The translations under genes and the position numbers were made by a program. 64,000 nucleotides of DNA from Branchipolynoe longqiensis (Eukaryota > Annelida > Polychaeta > Phyllodocida > Polynoidae). The DNA is taken from NCBI GenBank assembly GCA_030323885.1, contig CM059198.1, positions 14,112,462 through 14,176,461 on the forward strand, given 5' to 3'. Below the pieces are notes generated by a model that was given only the letters and a program-made list of their open reading frames with translations, searched no databases and had not been told where the DNA came from. Below, piece by piece: positions 44,787 through 54,107 of the stretch (its first letter is position 1; every line of letters starts with the position of its first letter).

Positions 44787-44966
44787 GTAGTTGAGTCTCG
44801 CTCACGATCGCTTCACCGAGTAGTGATCCGGGTGCTTGACCGCTGTTGTGTATGTCCCAACACCGTGCACTCACTCCAGTGGGAACATGTCTCACAAGGT
44901 GGGCGTGTTGTTGTTTACTGTCAGCTGTCACTCTGGCGGTCATTGTTTTTATAGGGCCTGCGCCGA

Positions 44967-45626
44967 TTAGCGCGTGGGCATGGCGGCTATCTTGATTGCA
45001 GCCAAGGGCTTTTGCGGTTTGGGCCGGAACTTTGGCATCCTTGCCCGACGGCCATCTTGACTGTGGATAGGGATTGGCGGGAAGGCTTCCGTGTCAGTCG
45101 GCCATCTTGGATGGCGGTTGGTGTTGGCGGGAGACCCGTCGTCACCATCAGTCGGCCATCTTGGATGGTTGTTGGTGGTGGCGGAAGCATCCCTTTCACC
45201 AGCGATCGGGCGTCTTGAAGTGGCGCCGTTTTGAACGTGGCGTGTCTCGCTGCTCATGGTGTCAACATTACGTGTAGTCGAGGATTCTACGCAGCAGACC
45301 TTGCCACCATTCTGGGAATTTTGGGGGTGGCTTCGTCCTTCCTTTGTCAATAACCGATCACTCCGGCGCTCTGTGCCAAGTGTGACATCATGATTATTAT
45401 TCACAATTATTTTGGCAAGGGATGCAATACGTGTTCTCCTGATTATCTCCCTCACACAGGCGGTAACCTGTGCAGGGGATGCGCAGTTCTCAATGAGATT
45501 ATTGGCTGGGAGTTTACTCACTGTGAATGGTTCTTGTGGGTCCTGGTCGTCGCGGCTATAGGAGGGTGGTTTATTAAGGGGCTCCATGTCAGGTTCTCCG
45601 TCCTCTACAATGGAGCCGCACCTCAA
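44967..45626 (-). CDS. Linker frame of the second YR family
   Basis: A 219-residue frame between Gag and RT, low in complexity, with a repeated HPRWPTD motif (tandem ggccatcttggatgg-like DNA units at 45080-45180). No domain was recognised. It may be the divergent N-terminal part of pol, as in the copy at 32640-33300. Confidence 0.35.
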   Translation of the reverse strand: MRCGSIVEDGEPDMEPLNKPPSYSRDDQDPQEPFTVSKLPANNLIENCASPAQVTACVREIIRRTRIASLAKIIVNNNHDVTLGTERRSDRLLTKEGRSHPQNSQNGGKVCCVESSTTRNVDTMSSETRHVQNGATSRRPIAGERDASATTNNHPRWPTDGDDGSPANTNRHPRWPTDTEAFPPIPIHSQDGRRARMPKFRPKPQKPLAAIKIAAMPTR

Positions 45627-45629
45627 AAA

Positions 45630-46985
45630 CCCTGTCCTGACTGTTGGCTCTGTGCACTAGTCTGGCCAGCCTTCTTCTCCTGGAACCGTTTTTTATTCAT
45701 ACAGTCTTTCTCCTCGTGATGGTTAGCGCGGTGATACTTATTGGCACACCATGCACACAGGTGTGCCTTCTTGTCGGAGCGTTCACCATGCGAGGCGCTA
45801 AATCCACACTCCATTCCCCCAGTTCCAGGGGTTGCAGGGTTTTCCGTCCGTTTCCCGGTTAAAGTCTTGCTTGTTCTCGCGTGTCGAGGTGTGGATATTA
45901 TCCGTTGAGCCAGTGCCTGCAATCATGTTGATGTTACGGGTGTGGGTAGCGTTGTAGCGGGTGCTGGTGCACGTTCCAACTCTAATCCCTACTGCGAACG
46001 CATCGCGTTGTACGTCCTTAATGGCATAACCGTCGCTCCAGCCGTGAGGAAGGCGGCCATCATCAAACATTGCGAAAATCCTCTCAGACCACAGGCGACA
46101 TGTCTCCCATTCCCAGTCTGCTGCCATTGTAACTATCTGGTGAATGTGTTCTATGATCGGCTTCCTCCATGATGCTGGTACCTCCACCACCTTTGTCATT
46201 TTACACAACGCACCGATGTATTCATGCCTCGTAGCCTCACCAACCCCAACTTTCTCTCGCTTCTCCCCCCGCATAACAAACAAGTGAGGCAATAGTGCAA
46301 CTTTACCTCGCTTCCTTTTAATGGCGGTTCCAGCAGCGTCCAGGATATCCTTTATGGCGTCGGCGTGGTCATCTTGGGCTGCCCGATCTCCGATTCGGGC
46401 AGACTGCAGGTGCATTGGTGAGGTGTCGTAAGTGTCGTTATTGTGATAGTCATCCTGGTATGTGAAGTCCTCGTATCGGTGGCTTTTGTTGGCCTTTCGT
46501 AGTTTCCATGTGTCCTTTTTGTTTACCGTAGTCGGGTTAGGCATGACAAAGCCTTTCACTCCTGGTCGCCTCCTCCTGGGTGGGGGCGTTAGTGGTTCGG
46601 CTCCGTCACTGTCACTGTCGGTATCACTATCACACTCACTGTCACTACTCTCCTCGTACTGCTCCACATCCACTGCTGCCACTGTTCTTTTGTTCTTCTC
46701 CAGTGCTGTTATTCTCTTACCTAGGTCCGTGCGAAGGTCTTTTATGGCTGCGTGCATCGCTGTGATGATGTCATGATTGTTTACTGGCTCCCGATCTGCT
46801 GCCGCCTGTTTGGTGTCCTCCGGCGTGCGTGCATCCCGTGGCGCCGCCGCCTACCGCTTTGGTGCGCGTTTGAGTGGGTCATCAGCAGTTGTCACCGTTT
46901 CACCGTTTACTTTTTTCGGTCGTCCTCGTGTGTTGTATTGTCTACTACCTGTTGGCTTCCGGGGGGATTTCTTTGCTCGCGGCAT
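45630..46985 (-). pseudogene. Gag of the second YR family with a stop and a frameshift
   Basis: The ATG at 46985 gives MPRAKKSPRKPTGSRQYNTR followed directly by GRPKKVNG, an AT-hook-like motif, before a TAG at 46851-46853. The same phase continues to 45798. Then come an acidic D/S-rich run (CDSDTDSDSDGAEP) and the conserved core: KVALLPHLFVMRGEKREKVG, CRLWSERIFAMFDDGRLPHG, YAIKDVQRDAF. The zinc-binding end begins PCNPWNWG, but a one-base shift near 45815 puts the rest (KKAHLCAWCANKYHR and following H, H, C) in another frame. Colinear with 31221-32622. Confidence 0.78.
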
Positions 46986-46989
46986 CTTG

Positions 46990-48600
46990 TACTCCTTGGA
47001 TAGAGTGGCCCTGATATAGCTTAGTCGTCGTTGTCAGCAGTTATGCGTCAATGGCTTCCGGTAAAATGGGGTCAGCTAGAATTGTGTCCCAGGTAAAATG
47101 GTATCATAGAAAGACACCCGCGACTAGCCGAGAATTACACCGACAAACATAAATAAGTCATAAAGAGCGCAATAAACGAAACTGGCAGGTATAGGTTTTG
47201 TCGTCGTTGTCGCTGTAGTTGTTCCTTAGGATCGTAGGATATGCTAGCACCGGTAATTAAGTCCAATGGCGTAAGGGGTCATGTTAAATGTCAAATAAAA
47301 ATGGTGTCAACCGGGGAATACACCGGCACCCACAATAAATAATGGCATAAGTAACGTAAAGGGTTATATATAGCCAACAGACAGCTCCAATGTCACCGCA
47401 GCTGTCTTATCATATAATGTAAATAAAATCAAAATAAAGTCATAAAAGAGCATAATAAATGAAAGTGGCACTGGTATAGGTTGTTGTCACTGTATTTCTA
47501 TACGTTCCTTATGCTCCTATGATACGGTAGCACAGTTATAAAATAAAATAAAACGCGGGTAATTGAGATAATGGCATAATATAAAATGGTGGCATGCAAA
47601 GTGTCAACATTTTTTATTTGTTTTTTTAAATGGCGTCAACAGAGGACTGCACCGGCACACCCAAATAATGGCATAATGATCGTAAAGGGTGATAATGGCG
47701 TCAAAGTTTTTTACACATGTGCATATATATAGCCAAACTCGCCCCTTCCAATTTCACTGCAGCTGTCTTAATTTATATCGTCCTGCATATGAGACATTGT
47801 TTTCATTGACAGCCTCTCACACACATTAAATCCTGGTATCCACAGAAGTTGAAAGCAATGTCATGTGTAGCATTAGTAGCAATTACTACTTATCTGTGTA
47901 GTCAACCTGACAACATTCATGTATGTTGCTCCAGCTGGAAGTATCAGAATGTAAGTATCTACACTGGGCGATAATACCGCACGTCAGACTGGCACCCGAC
48001 ATGGCCACCAGCACTCAAACTGCACACTGGCGATGACACAGCAAGTTGTGCGCAGTATTGTAACAGGAAAGAACACATTACTTAGCTGGTCACTATCACA
48101 CTCGTAGTCGGTTACAACTTCATGTCTCATGCGTGGCTGGGCGGTGGCTTGGTGGTATTTGAATGGAAGCATGGGTCGTCTCCAAAAAAAAGACACGGAA
48201 GCAAGTAGTATGCCGACCACTGTAGTATCCACAATATCAACCGTGCAGACAGTTCAAGTAATGTTCAAGACTTATGGAGAAAATGTTTAAATACCGGTAT
48301 AAGTAAGCATATATTCTGGAGAATGCAATAAATGCTCCCAATAAATATATTCAGATTTATAAGTAGTTCAGGTATCTGAAGGCTGAAATGGCACTACGTG
48401 TAGCACCACAATGGCCGCCGTACCGTACGGCCGCCATCCAGGCGATGCCGGCAGCAGTGTCAAATTGTACTTTTATAGGCCTTCTTACAGTTTCTCCTGA
48501 TAATTTCCTCAGTAATGTGCCGACCACTGTAGTATCAACAATTCAACCAGTACAGCTAGGTTCAAGTAATATTCAAGTGATGTTCAACGATACCCGTGTC
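46990..48600 (-). other. Leader region of the second YR family element
   Basis: Non-coding. Two imperfect copies of a roughly 300-bp unit lie at about 47150-47400 and 47440-47770; each carries a cataaa-gcgcaataaa-like part and a tatatatagccaa segment that could be a TATA box. A second duplication (gccgaccactgtagtatc) occurs at about 48210 and 48516. No gene was seen. Confidence 0.5.
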
Positions 48601-48897
48601 AAAGAAATGTTGTTGGTGGTTCAATGGCGATGGCTGCAGCAGTTATGTCCTGGTCTGAACTGAGGCTCTAGGGTTTGTGGGAAAACTCCCAGTGTCGCCT
48701 CCTGGTGCCAAACTCGCTAACAGGCTTTAGTTCAGGCAAGATCCATAAGGGGGCGCCAGTGCAGTTTGGCGGCCACTATGTTAGTGGCAATGCATAGTGT
48801 GGGGGAGTTTTATACAGATGGTGTAGCCGGCGGGTCAGTGGGTTCAATAATGTCCTGTCTCGCCCAAGAATTATCCATGTTAACAATAACATGTACA
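48601..48897 (-). repeat. Split direct repeat A1 of the second family
   Basis: 297 bp, matched by 41534-41830 with a few substitutions. It marks the 5' end of the minus-strand element. Confidence 0.9.
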
Positions 48898-49535
48898 ATA
48901 ATTCATTAGTGCGTAAAGAGTCAAATGGGGTAACTCACTCTTCCATTTATTATATTAAATCTTTTCAAAATGTGGCGACCAGCTTGAGTTAGATCCAGAC
49001 TGAATTGAAACAAAAGAGTAAGTAAGCTGATGAAGAAGCTCACAGAAGTGCAACACCATGTACAACTTTCTTCCACCATGGACCTGTGCTGATAAATCCA
49101 CGACCTCGCCCTCTGCTGACAGACAGAAAGGTTACCTATGCAAATCAATGCCCAACAGCCTGGACACCACCGGCCTTCCCTTTCACTTCCTGCCTGTACA
49201 TCCTGCGCATGCGCACTGCCGCATAAGACTTTGGCCAGCCTCATCGCGTCCAACTCTCGCGGAGTTCTCGCACGGCGAGAATTAACACCAGGGCTTTGTG
49301 GGCTTAGTTTTTCAGACTTAGACAAGAGTGCACAGTGTGGTCAGTGAGGCCTGCTAGTACCAGCATAGCAGCTACATCACCTGCATCCGGCCAGCTACCA
49401 GCTTCCGGTTGGTTCTCACCATCTCTAATTGTCCCTGGCACAAAGATGGCGGACCCACAACACGCACTCCAATTCCTAGTAGTGGCGTTGCATTTGTTGT
49501 TCATCATTGTCCAATGCACTCTCAAGCCTATTGTG
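48898..49535. other. Flank downstream of the Frizzled tail
   Basis: On the minus strand this follows the Frizzled stop and would hold its 3' UTR. No Gypsy 3' LTR is found here. Small frames such as 49335-49595 (plus) and 48921-49325 (minus) have no recognised domain. A segment at 48966-48985 (aaaatgtggcgacc) looks faintly like an LTR end plus primer-binding site, but has no LTR beside it. Confidence 0.4.
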
Positions 49536-50074
49536 TCAAACAACCGCCTCCTCCTTCCGCCCCGTGAACACCCGGACGTAGAAGTTAATCCATGAACCCA
49601 ATGTCTTTCGCGACCAGATCCAGAAGCCGGATGTTATGCCAACTATTAGAGTCATTAAGTACTTAATCATGAAGACGGTAAACTCTGGCTTCAGCAGGGT
49701 CTTATGGTCCACCACCGGACATGGATAACGGAACTTTTTACAGATCTCCGAATGCCAGGTGAGCATCCACTGGTCTCTAAATGACTGCTCATAGAAGTAG
49801 CACCCGATGACGATGGTTGCCGGCACTGTGTAGAGAACAGAAAAGATGCCAATGCGCACCATCAGCTTCTCCAGTTTGTCCGTTTTGGTGCCGTCGCTCT
49901 TCATTATGGTACGGATACGGAACAGCGACACAAAGCCGGCCAGCAGGAAGGAGGTTCCGATGATGAGGTAAGCGAAGAGCGGGGCAAGAACAAAGCCCCG
50001 CATGGCGTCAATGTCTGAGATGCTGGTGAAGCAGACACCACTGATGGTGTCCCCATCCACCTGCCCCACTAATT
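49536..50074 (-). pseudogene. Frizzled-1/2/7-type receptor, C-terminal part fused to Gypsy integrase
   Basis: Frizzled proteins are seven-helix receptors for Wnt at the plasma membrane. The frame from about 50074 reads [13 protein letters not shown], the second extracellular loop, then helix 5 ([20 protein letters not shown]), [20 protein letters not shown] of the third intracellular loop, helix 6 ([18 protein letters not shown]), an extracellular loop with paired cysteines, helix 7 ([20 protein letters not shown]), and the Dishevelled-binding K-T-x3-W box (KTLGSW). It ends RKEEAVV and a stop, the usual length after helix 7. The CRD and helices 1-4 are absent; instead the same frame continues upstream into integrase. 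It may be the 3' end of a broken gene, a captured fragment, or an assembly join. Confidence 0.92.
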
Positions 50075-50387
50075 CATTAGTGTGTCGATTTTGATCAAAA
50101 ATAATCGGATCGAAAGGCAAAGGTTGCGAAATACCTTTCCTTCGTTCAGTTCTAGTTAATCGTGGAGCAATATCATCCCAAATGATTTTAGAATCAACTA
50201 ATTTAACTTTATCACGGTTAACAACTTTACGATCGTTATTCGGGCCTATGACAGTTACTACTGAACCCCGTGATCTAATGACTATGTAACCTGGATCGTA
50301 TTTCCTCTCCAAAGGTCCAGATTCATTTACAAACAAAACTACTTTATCACCAGGAATTAGTTTTACTGCATTCGCCTTTTTCCTCAA
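50075..50387 (-). CDS. Gypsy integrase C-terminal domain, in frame with Frizzled
   Basis: [20 protein letters not shown], then [36 protein letters not shown] form the SH3-like end of a Gypsy integrase. Thereafter a tail ([19 protein letters not shown] ... NRHTNEL) continues without stop into GQVDGD of Frizzled. The relic at 7924-8093 has the same domain, followed there by envelope-like sequence rather than Frizzled. Confidence 0.88.
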
Positions 50388-51016
50388 GCGAGCAACATTA
50401 TAATTTCGACTTTCTTTTCGATTTTGACAGCTTTAGCTAGGGCTATAGATAAATCATCTACGCGATAGGCTAAGTTCGAATCAATCGTCCCCGTTGATCG
50501 ATAGTGTAAAGAACTATGCTTCATACCTGGATGTCTACCATATGTTAGAAAGAAAGGTGAATAGCCAGTGCTATCAGCAGGTACAGTACGATACACATAT
50601 ATCACATCAGGCAAATAGGTTTCCCATAGATTAGCACGAGAATGAACTAATTTCCTCAAAATGCCTTTTATAGTCCTATGATATCTTTCCACCATACCAT
50701 TCGACTGTGGATGATAAGGTGTCATATGCCTTACTTCTACACCTAATTCTTTAAAATGATTTATAATCAATTTATTTTTAAATTCTAACCCATTGTCTGA
50801 AATAAACATACAAGGAATTGCATGGTGAGGAATATAATCATTAAATATATAATCATGAATCCCCTTCGATGATTTATCTGGCAATGTTTGATATTCAACC
50901 CAACCACTACAATAATCTATAATAGATAGTAAATATCTATTACCACTAGTACTAACTGGATATGGACCAGATAGATCTGCAGCAATTACCATACCAGGTG
51001 CCTTAGGCAATGGCAT
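50384..51016 (-). CDS. Gypsy integrase catalytic core
   Basis: Inserts the double-stranded cDNA into the genome. The DDE residues are visible: AADLSGPYP (first D), [11 protein letters not shown] (second D) and [18 protein letters not shown] (E, 35 residues on). It follows the zinc domain after a TGA in the same phase, so the original pol was one frame. A frameshift near 50410 separates it from the C-terminal domain. Confidence 0.9.
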   Translation of the reverse strand: MPLPKAPGMVIAADLSGPYPVSTSGNRYLLSIIDYCSGWVEYQTLPDKSSKGIHDYIFNDYIPHHAIPCMFISDNGLEFKNKLIINHFKELGVEVRHMTPYHPQSNGMVERYHRTIKGILRKLVHSRANLWETYLPDVIYVYRTVPADSTGYSPFFLTYGRHPGMKHSSLHYRSTGTIDSNLAYRVDDLSIALAKAVKIEKKVEIIMLLA

Positions 51017-51019
51017 TCA

Positions 51020-51803
51020 TTGTGGATATGCACGTCTGCGTTTACTACAGTTAACCACACAATTTGCACAATTGGTAATTAATCTATGGACATCTCCAGC
51101 CATACCAGGCCAACGAAAATGTTCCTGTAATCCTTTTAATGTTTTAGACATAGCCATATGACCTACCTCTGTATGAGCTATTTTTATTACAGAATTCCTA
51201 TATTTTGTTGGTAACACTAGTCTAGGATACGTATCTTTCTTAGTAGGAGCTACTGTTGAATAAAGAAGATTATCCATTATCAAATAATTCTTTTCTTCAT
51301 TTTCACCTAACGTATACTCTTTCATTTTTTTCTGTTCATTAATTACATCGTTATATGACAGTTCATAGTGTTCAAAAGGAATTACTTGTTCAGCCAAAAG
51401 TGAATCATAAGCAAACATTTCTACTGGTTCTTTTGCTTCAGTATTAGGTCTTAATCTAGACAACATATCAGCCCAGACATTATCTACACCTTTCATATAA
51501 ACAATTGGAGCTGAAAATTCTGCTAATAATACTGCCCAGCGTTGTATACGTGTATTACAAATTTGTTTAGTGAAAAAACATTTCAATGGAGCATGATCTG
51601 TATAGATAGTAAATTCTGCACTGTATAAGTAAGGTCTCAATTTTACTAGAGCATAAATAATAGCAAATGCTTCTTTTTCTATAGTAGGATAATTACGTTG
51701 AGCAGGAGAAAATCTAGTACTGATTAAATGCACTGGTCTGTCTATTCCATTATCATCCTCCTGCATCAATACAGCCCCTAAACTGTACTCAGAAGCATCT
51801 GTA
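51020..51803 (-). CDS. Gypsy RNase H and integrase zinc domain
   Basis: Right after the inserted element the frame reads TDASEYSLGAVLMQED (first acidic site of RNase H), IEKEAFAIIYALVKLRPYL (glutamate), IYTDHAPLKCFF (aspartate) and NVWADMLSRL (last acidic site). The integrase zinc-binding H-x3-H ... C-x2-C follows in HTEVGHMAMSKTLKGLQEHF and TNCANC. It ends in a TGA (51017-51019), after which the integrase core continues in the same phase. Confidence 0.88.
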
Positions 51804-52117
51804 TCCCAGACAGCACACAGTCGTCGGCCCGACGGCGGCCCAACGGCGGCCGCTCCGGCGGCCCGACGGTGGAAAACGCCATCGGGCCGACGTTGTTTTG
51901 TCCAACCTCCCGCCGTCGGGGCGACGGCGGCTGCCGCCGTAGGGCCGACGGCAGCAGAGCCGTCGCCCGACGCCGTCGGGGCGACGGCGGCTGCCGCCGT
52001 CGGGGCGACGGCGACAAAAGCCGTCGGGCCGACGTTGTTTTGTCCAACCTCCCACCGTCGCCCCGACGGCGTTTGTCGCCGTCGGGGCGACGGCGACAAA
52101 CGCCGTCGGGCCGACGA

Positions 52118-52249
52118 GCCGAGAAGACACTGTCACTGTAAAAATATTAGTTTTATTCAAAATTAATAGAAATTGAGATCCCATACCATATAAATTTAAT
52201 ATAGGCCTAGTCTGTACGTATTGACACTATAGTGACAGTGTCTTCTCGG
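52118..52249. repeat. Inner inverted repeat of the hairpin-rich element
   Basis: ccgagaagacactgtcact at about 52119-52137 is inverted at about 52231-52249, with about 93 bases between. It could be the end of a second, nested element. Confidence 0.7.
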
Positions 52250-52294
52250 AAAAAAACAAGATGGCGGTCCTTCGTCAAAATTCCGTTCAGGGTA

Positions 52295-52960
52295 ATTCAA
52301 ATCGTATTAACACGAATAATTCCATTAATACTTCGTAATAAATTACAAAACTTTTACAAAATAATCTAAACATATTAATAAACAAACCTGGTAAATGATT
52401 CCTTAAAATTCCTGGGATTTCTGGAGTTACTGGTAGAAAAAGAACACTGATCAACAATCGCACGTGTTCCGGTGGCGATTCGAAGTAAACAAACCGTATC
52501 GGATGATTCAAAGCGTATTAACACGAATAATTCCACTAATACTTCGTAATAAATTACAAAACTTTTACAAAATAATCTAAACATATTAATAAACAAACCT
52601 GTTAAATAATTCCTTTAAATTCCTCCGATTTCTGGCGTTATTTGTTGAAATAGAACGCTGTCCAACGATCGCACGTGTTGTGCTGGCTACTCGAGCCGGC
52701 GACTCGAGTCAGGTGGGGATTCGAAGTAAACAAACCGCATCGGATGATTCAAAGCGTATTAACACGAATAATTCCACTAATACTTCGTAATAAATTAAAT
52801 ACAAAATAATCTAAACATATTAATAAACAAACCTGCTAAATAATTCCTTAAAATTCCGGGTAATTCTGGAGTTATTGGTAGAAAAAGAACACTGATCAAC
52901 AATCGCACGTGTTCTGCTGGCGACTCGAGCCGAAATCCAAATTTAAAGAACTGCGCAGGC
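52295..52960. repeat. 211-241 bp AT-rich tandem repeats, three copies
   Basis: Units start attcaaa(t/g)cgtattaacac at 52295, 52506 and 52747 and end near tgatcaacaatcgcacgtg. The second unit carries an extra GC-rich 30 bases with ctcgag sites. Confidence 0.88.
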
Positions 52961-52967
52961 GCGGCCC

Positions 52968-53430
52968 ACCACCGTCGGGCCGACGATGGCCCGACGGTAT
53001 ACCAAATGTGGAAAATGAATGCAAACCTGCGGCGGCCCACCACCGTCGGGCCGACGATGGCCCGACGGTGGCTCAAAAGTGGAAAGGATTGAAACCTAAG
53101 GTCGGGACACCACCGTCGGGCCGACGATGGCCCGATGGTATACCAAGTGTGGAAAATGAATGCAAACTTGCGGCGGCCCACCACCGTCGGGCCGACGGAG
53201 GCCCGACGGTGGCCCGACGGCTCAAAAGTTTAACCCTAACGTCGGAACACCACCGTCGGGCCGACGATGGCCCGACGGTGAATCAAAAGTGGAAAGGGAT
53301 TGATTCCCAACGTCGGAACACCGCCGGCGGCCCGACGGTGGCCCGACGGTGGCTCACAAGTGGAAAGGGATTGATTCCTAACGTCGGAACACCACCGTCG
53401 GGCCGACGGTGGCCCGACGGTGGAAAGTCG
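52968..53430. repeat. 70-bp tandem array of perfect hairpins, about seven units
   Basis: Units start at 52968, 53039, 53109 and so on. Most contain an 11-bp perfect stem, accgtcgggcc paired with ggcccgacggt, around six loop bases. The remaining 40 bases vary between two alternating types. Confidence 0.85.
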
Positions 53431-53487
53431 GTGCCGACGGACCGACCAATAGCCGACGTCGGGCCGACGGCTGTGTGCTGTCTGGGA

Positions 53488-54107
53488 TACAGCTTATATG
53501 GTTTAAAAGGATCAGGAAATTTCAACAGTACACAATCTAATAATAGTGTTTTCAACTCATTCCATGCAATTTCACATTCTATAGTCCATTCAAAACTACT
53601 TTTATTACTAGTTAAATAAGTTATTGGAGCGACTACATCAGCATAATTTGGAATTAATTGTCTGTAGTATCCTGCCGATCCTAATAATCGTCTTACTGCT
53701 TTTTTACTTGTCGGTGAAGCCATATCCCTTATTGCAGTTATTTTGTCAGGATCCGGTTTCAGCCCTGCTGAACATACAACATAACCTAATAGTTTTACTT
53801 CTTTTACACCAAATTCACATTTAGATTCTTTAATAGTCATATTGTTATTTTGCAAGATAGTCATTATAGTAGTCACATCTTTCTCATGACTCCTCATCTG
53901 GTGAATAAATAATAATATCATCTAAATAAATTAGACAACATTTATCTAAATGTTCTGCAAAAATTACATTCATCATTCTTTGGAATACTGCAGGTGCATT
54001 AGTTAATCCAAATTGCATACGCTTAAATTGAAATAATCCCATGTGTGTGTTTATAGCTGTTTTAGGTCTGCTATCCTCATCTACCATTACCTGCCAATAC
54101 CCGGATT
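53488..54107 (-). pseudogene. Gypsy reverse transcriptase, palm and thumb only
   Basis: It reads LKSGYWQVMVDEDS, then KTAINTHMGLFQFKRMQFGL, LTNAPAVFQRMMNVIF and CCLIYLDDIIIYS with the YLDD metal site; after a frameshift near 53890 it continues ESKCEFGVKEVKLLGYVV, SAGYYRQLIPNYA and WTIECEIAWNELK. It ends in KPYKLY, where the hairpin-rich element enters. The block carrying the first catalytic aspartate is missing, so the enzyme would be inactive. Confidence 0.85.

Larger units (their letters stand above)
41331..48897 (-). mobile_element. YR retrotransposon of the second family, full length with split direct repeats
   Basis: On the minus strand: A1 (48897-48601), leader, Gag, linker, RT-RNase H, YR, B1 (41993-41831), A2 (41830-41534), 39 bases, B2 (41493-41331). 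A copies are both 297 bp and B copies both about 163 bp, offset by exactly 500 bases. This is the A1-ORFs-B1-A2-B2 layout of PAT/Ngaro elements, but the proteins differ clearly from the element at 17.6-23.0 kb. The coding part has several breaks (stops at 46851 and 43704, a frameshift near 45815), so the copy is defective. Confidence 0.9.
51804..53487. mobile_element. 1.68-kb hairpin-rich terminal-inverted-repeat element, non-autonomous
   Basis: Its ends are inverted over at least 30 bases with one mismatch (tcccagacagcacacag... and its complement). It splits the Gypsy RNase H exactly before the T-D-A-S active-site block. The left arm (51815-52115) and right arm (52968-53460) are GC-rich and built from cgtcgggccgacg-type near-palindromes. 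The middle is AT-rich with three 211-241 bp tandem copies (from 52295, 52506, 52747). No transposase frame; the arginine/proline-rich open frames here are by-products of repeats. Confidence 0.85.

Noticed and set aside
48961..48990. LTR end plus primer-binding site next to the second-family element
   Set aside because: Only about 20 bases resemble the Gypsy site and no LTR sequence lies beside it.
52968..53430. Regularly spaced palindromic repeats resembling a CRISPR array
   Set aside because: The spacers are themselves repeated in two types, there are no cas genes, and the context is an animal transposon.
51778..53619. Arginine/proline-rich frames (for example 51869-52141, 52909-53619)
   Set aside because: They run through the hairpin-rich repeat element and cross into Gypsy RT antisense; repeat artefacts, not genes.
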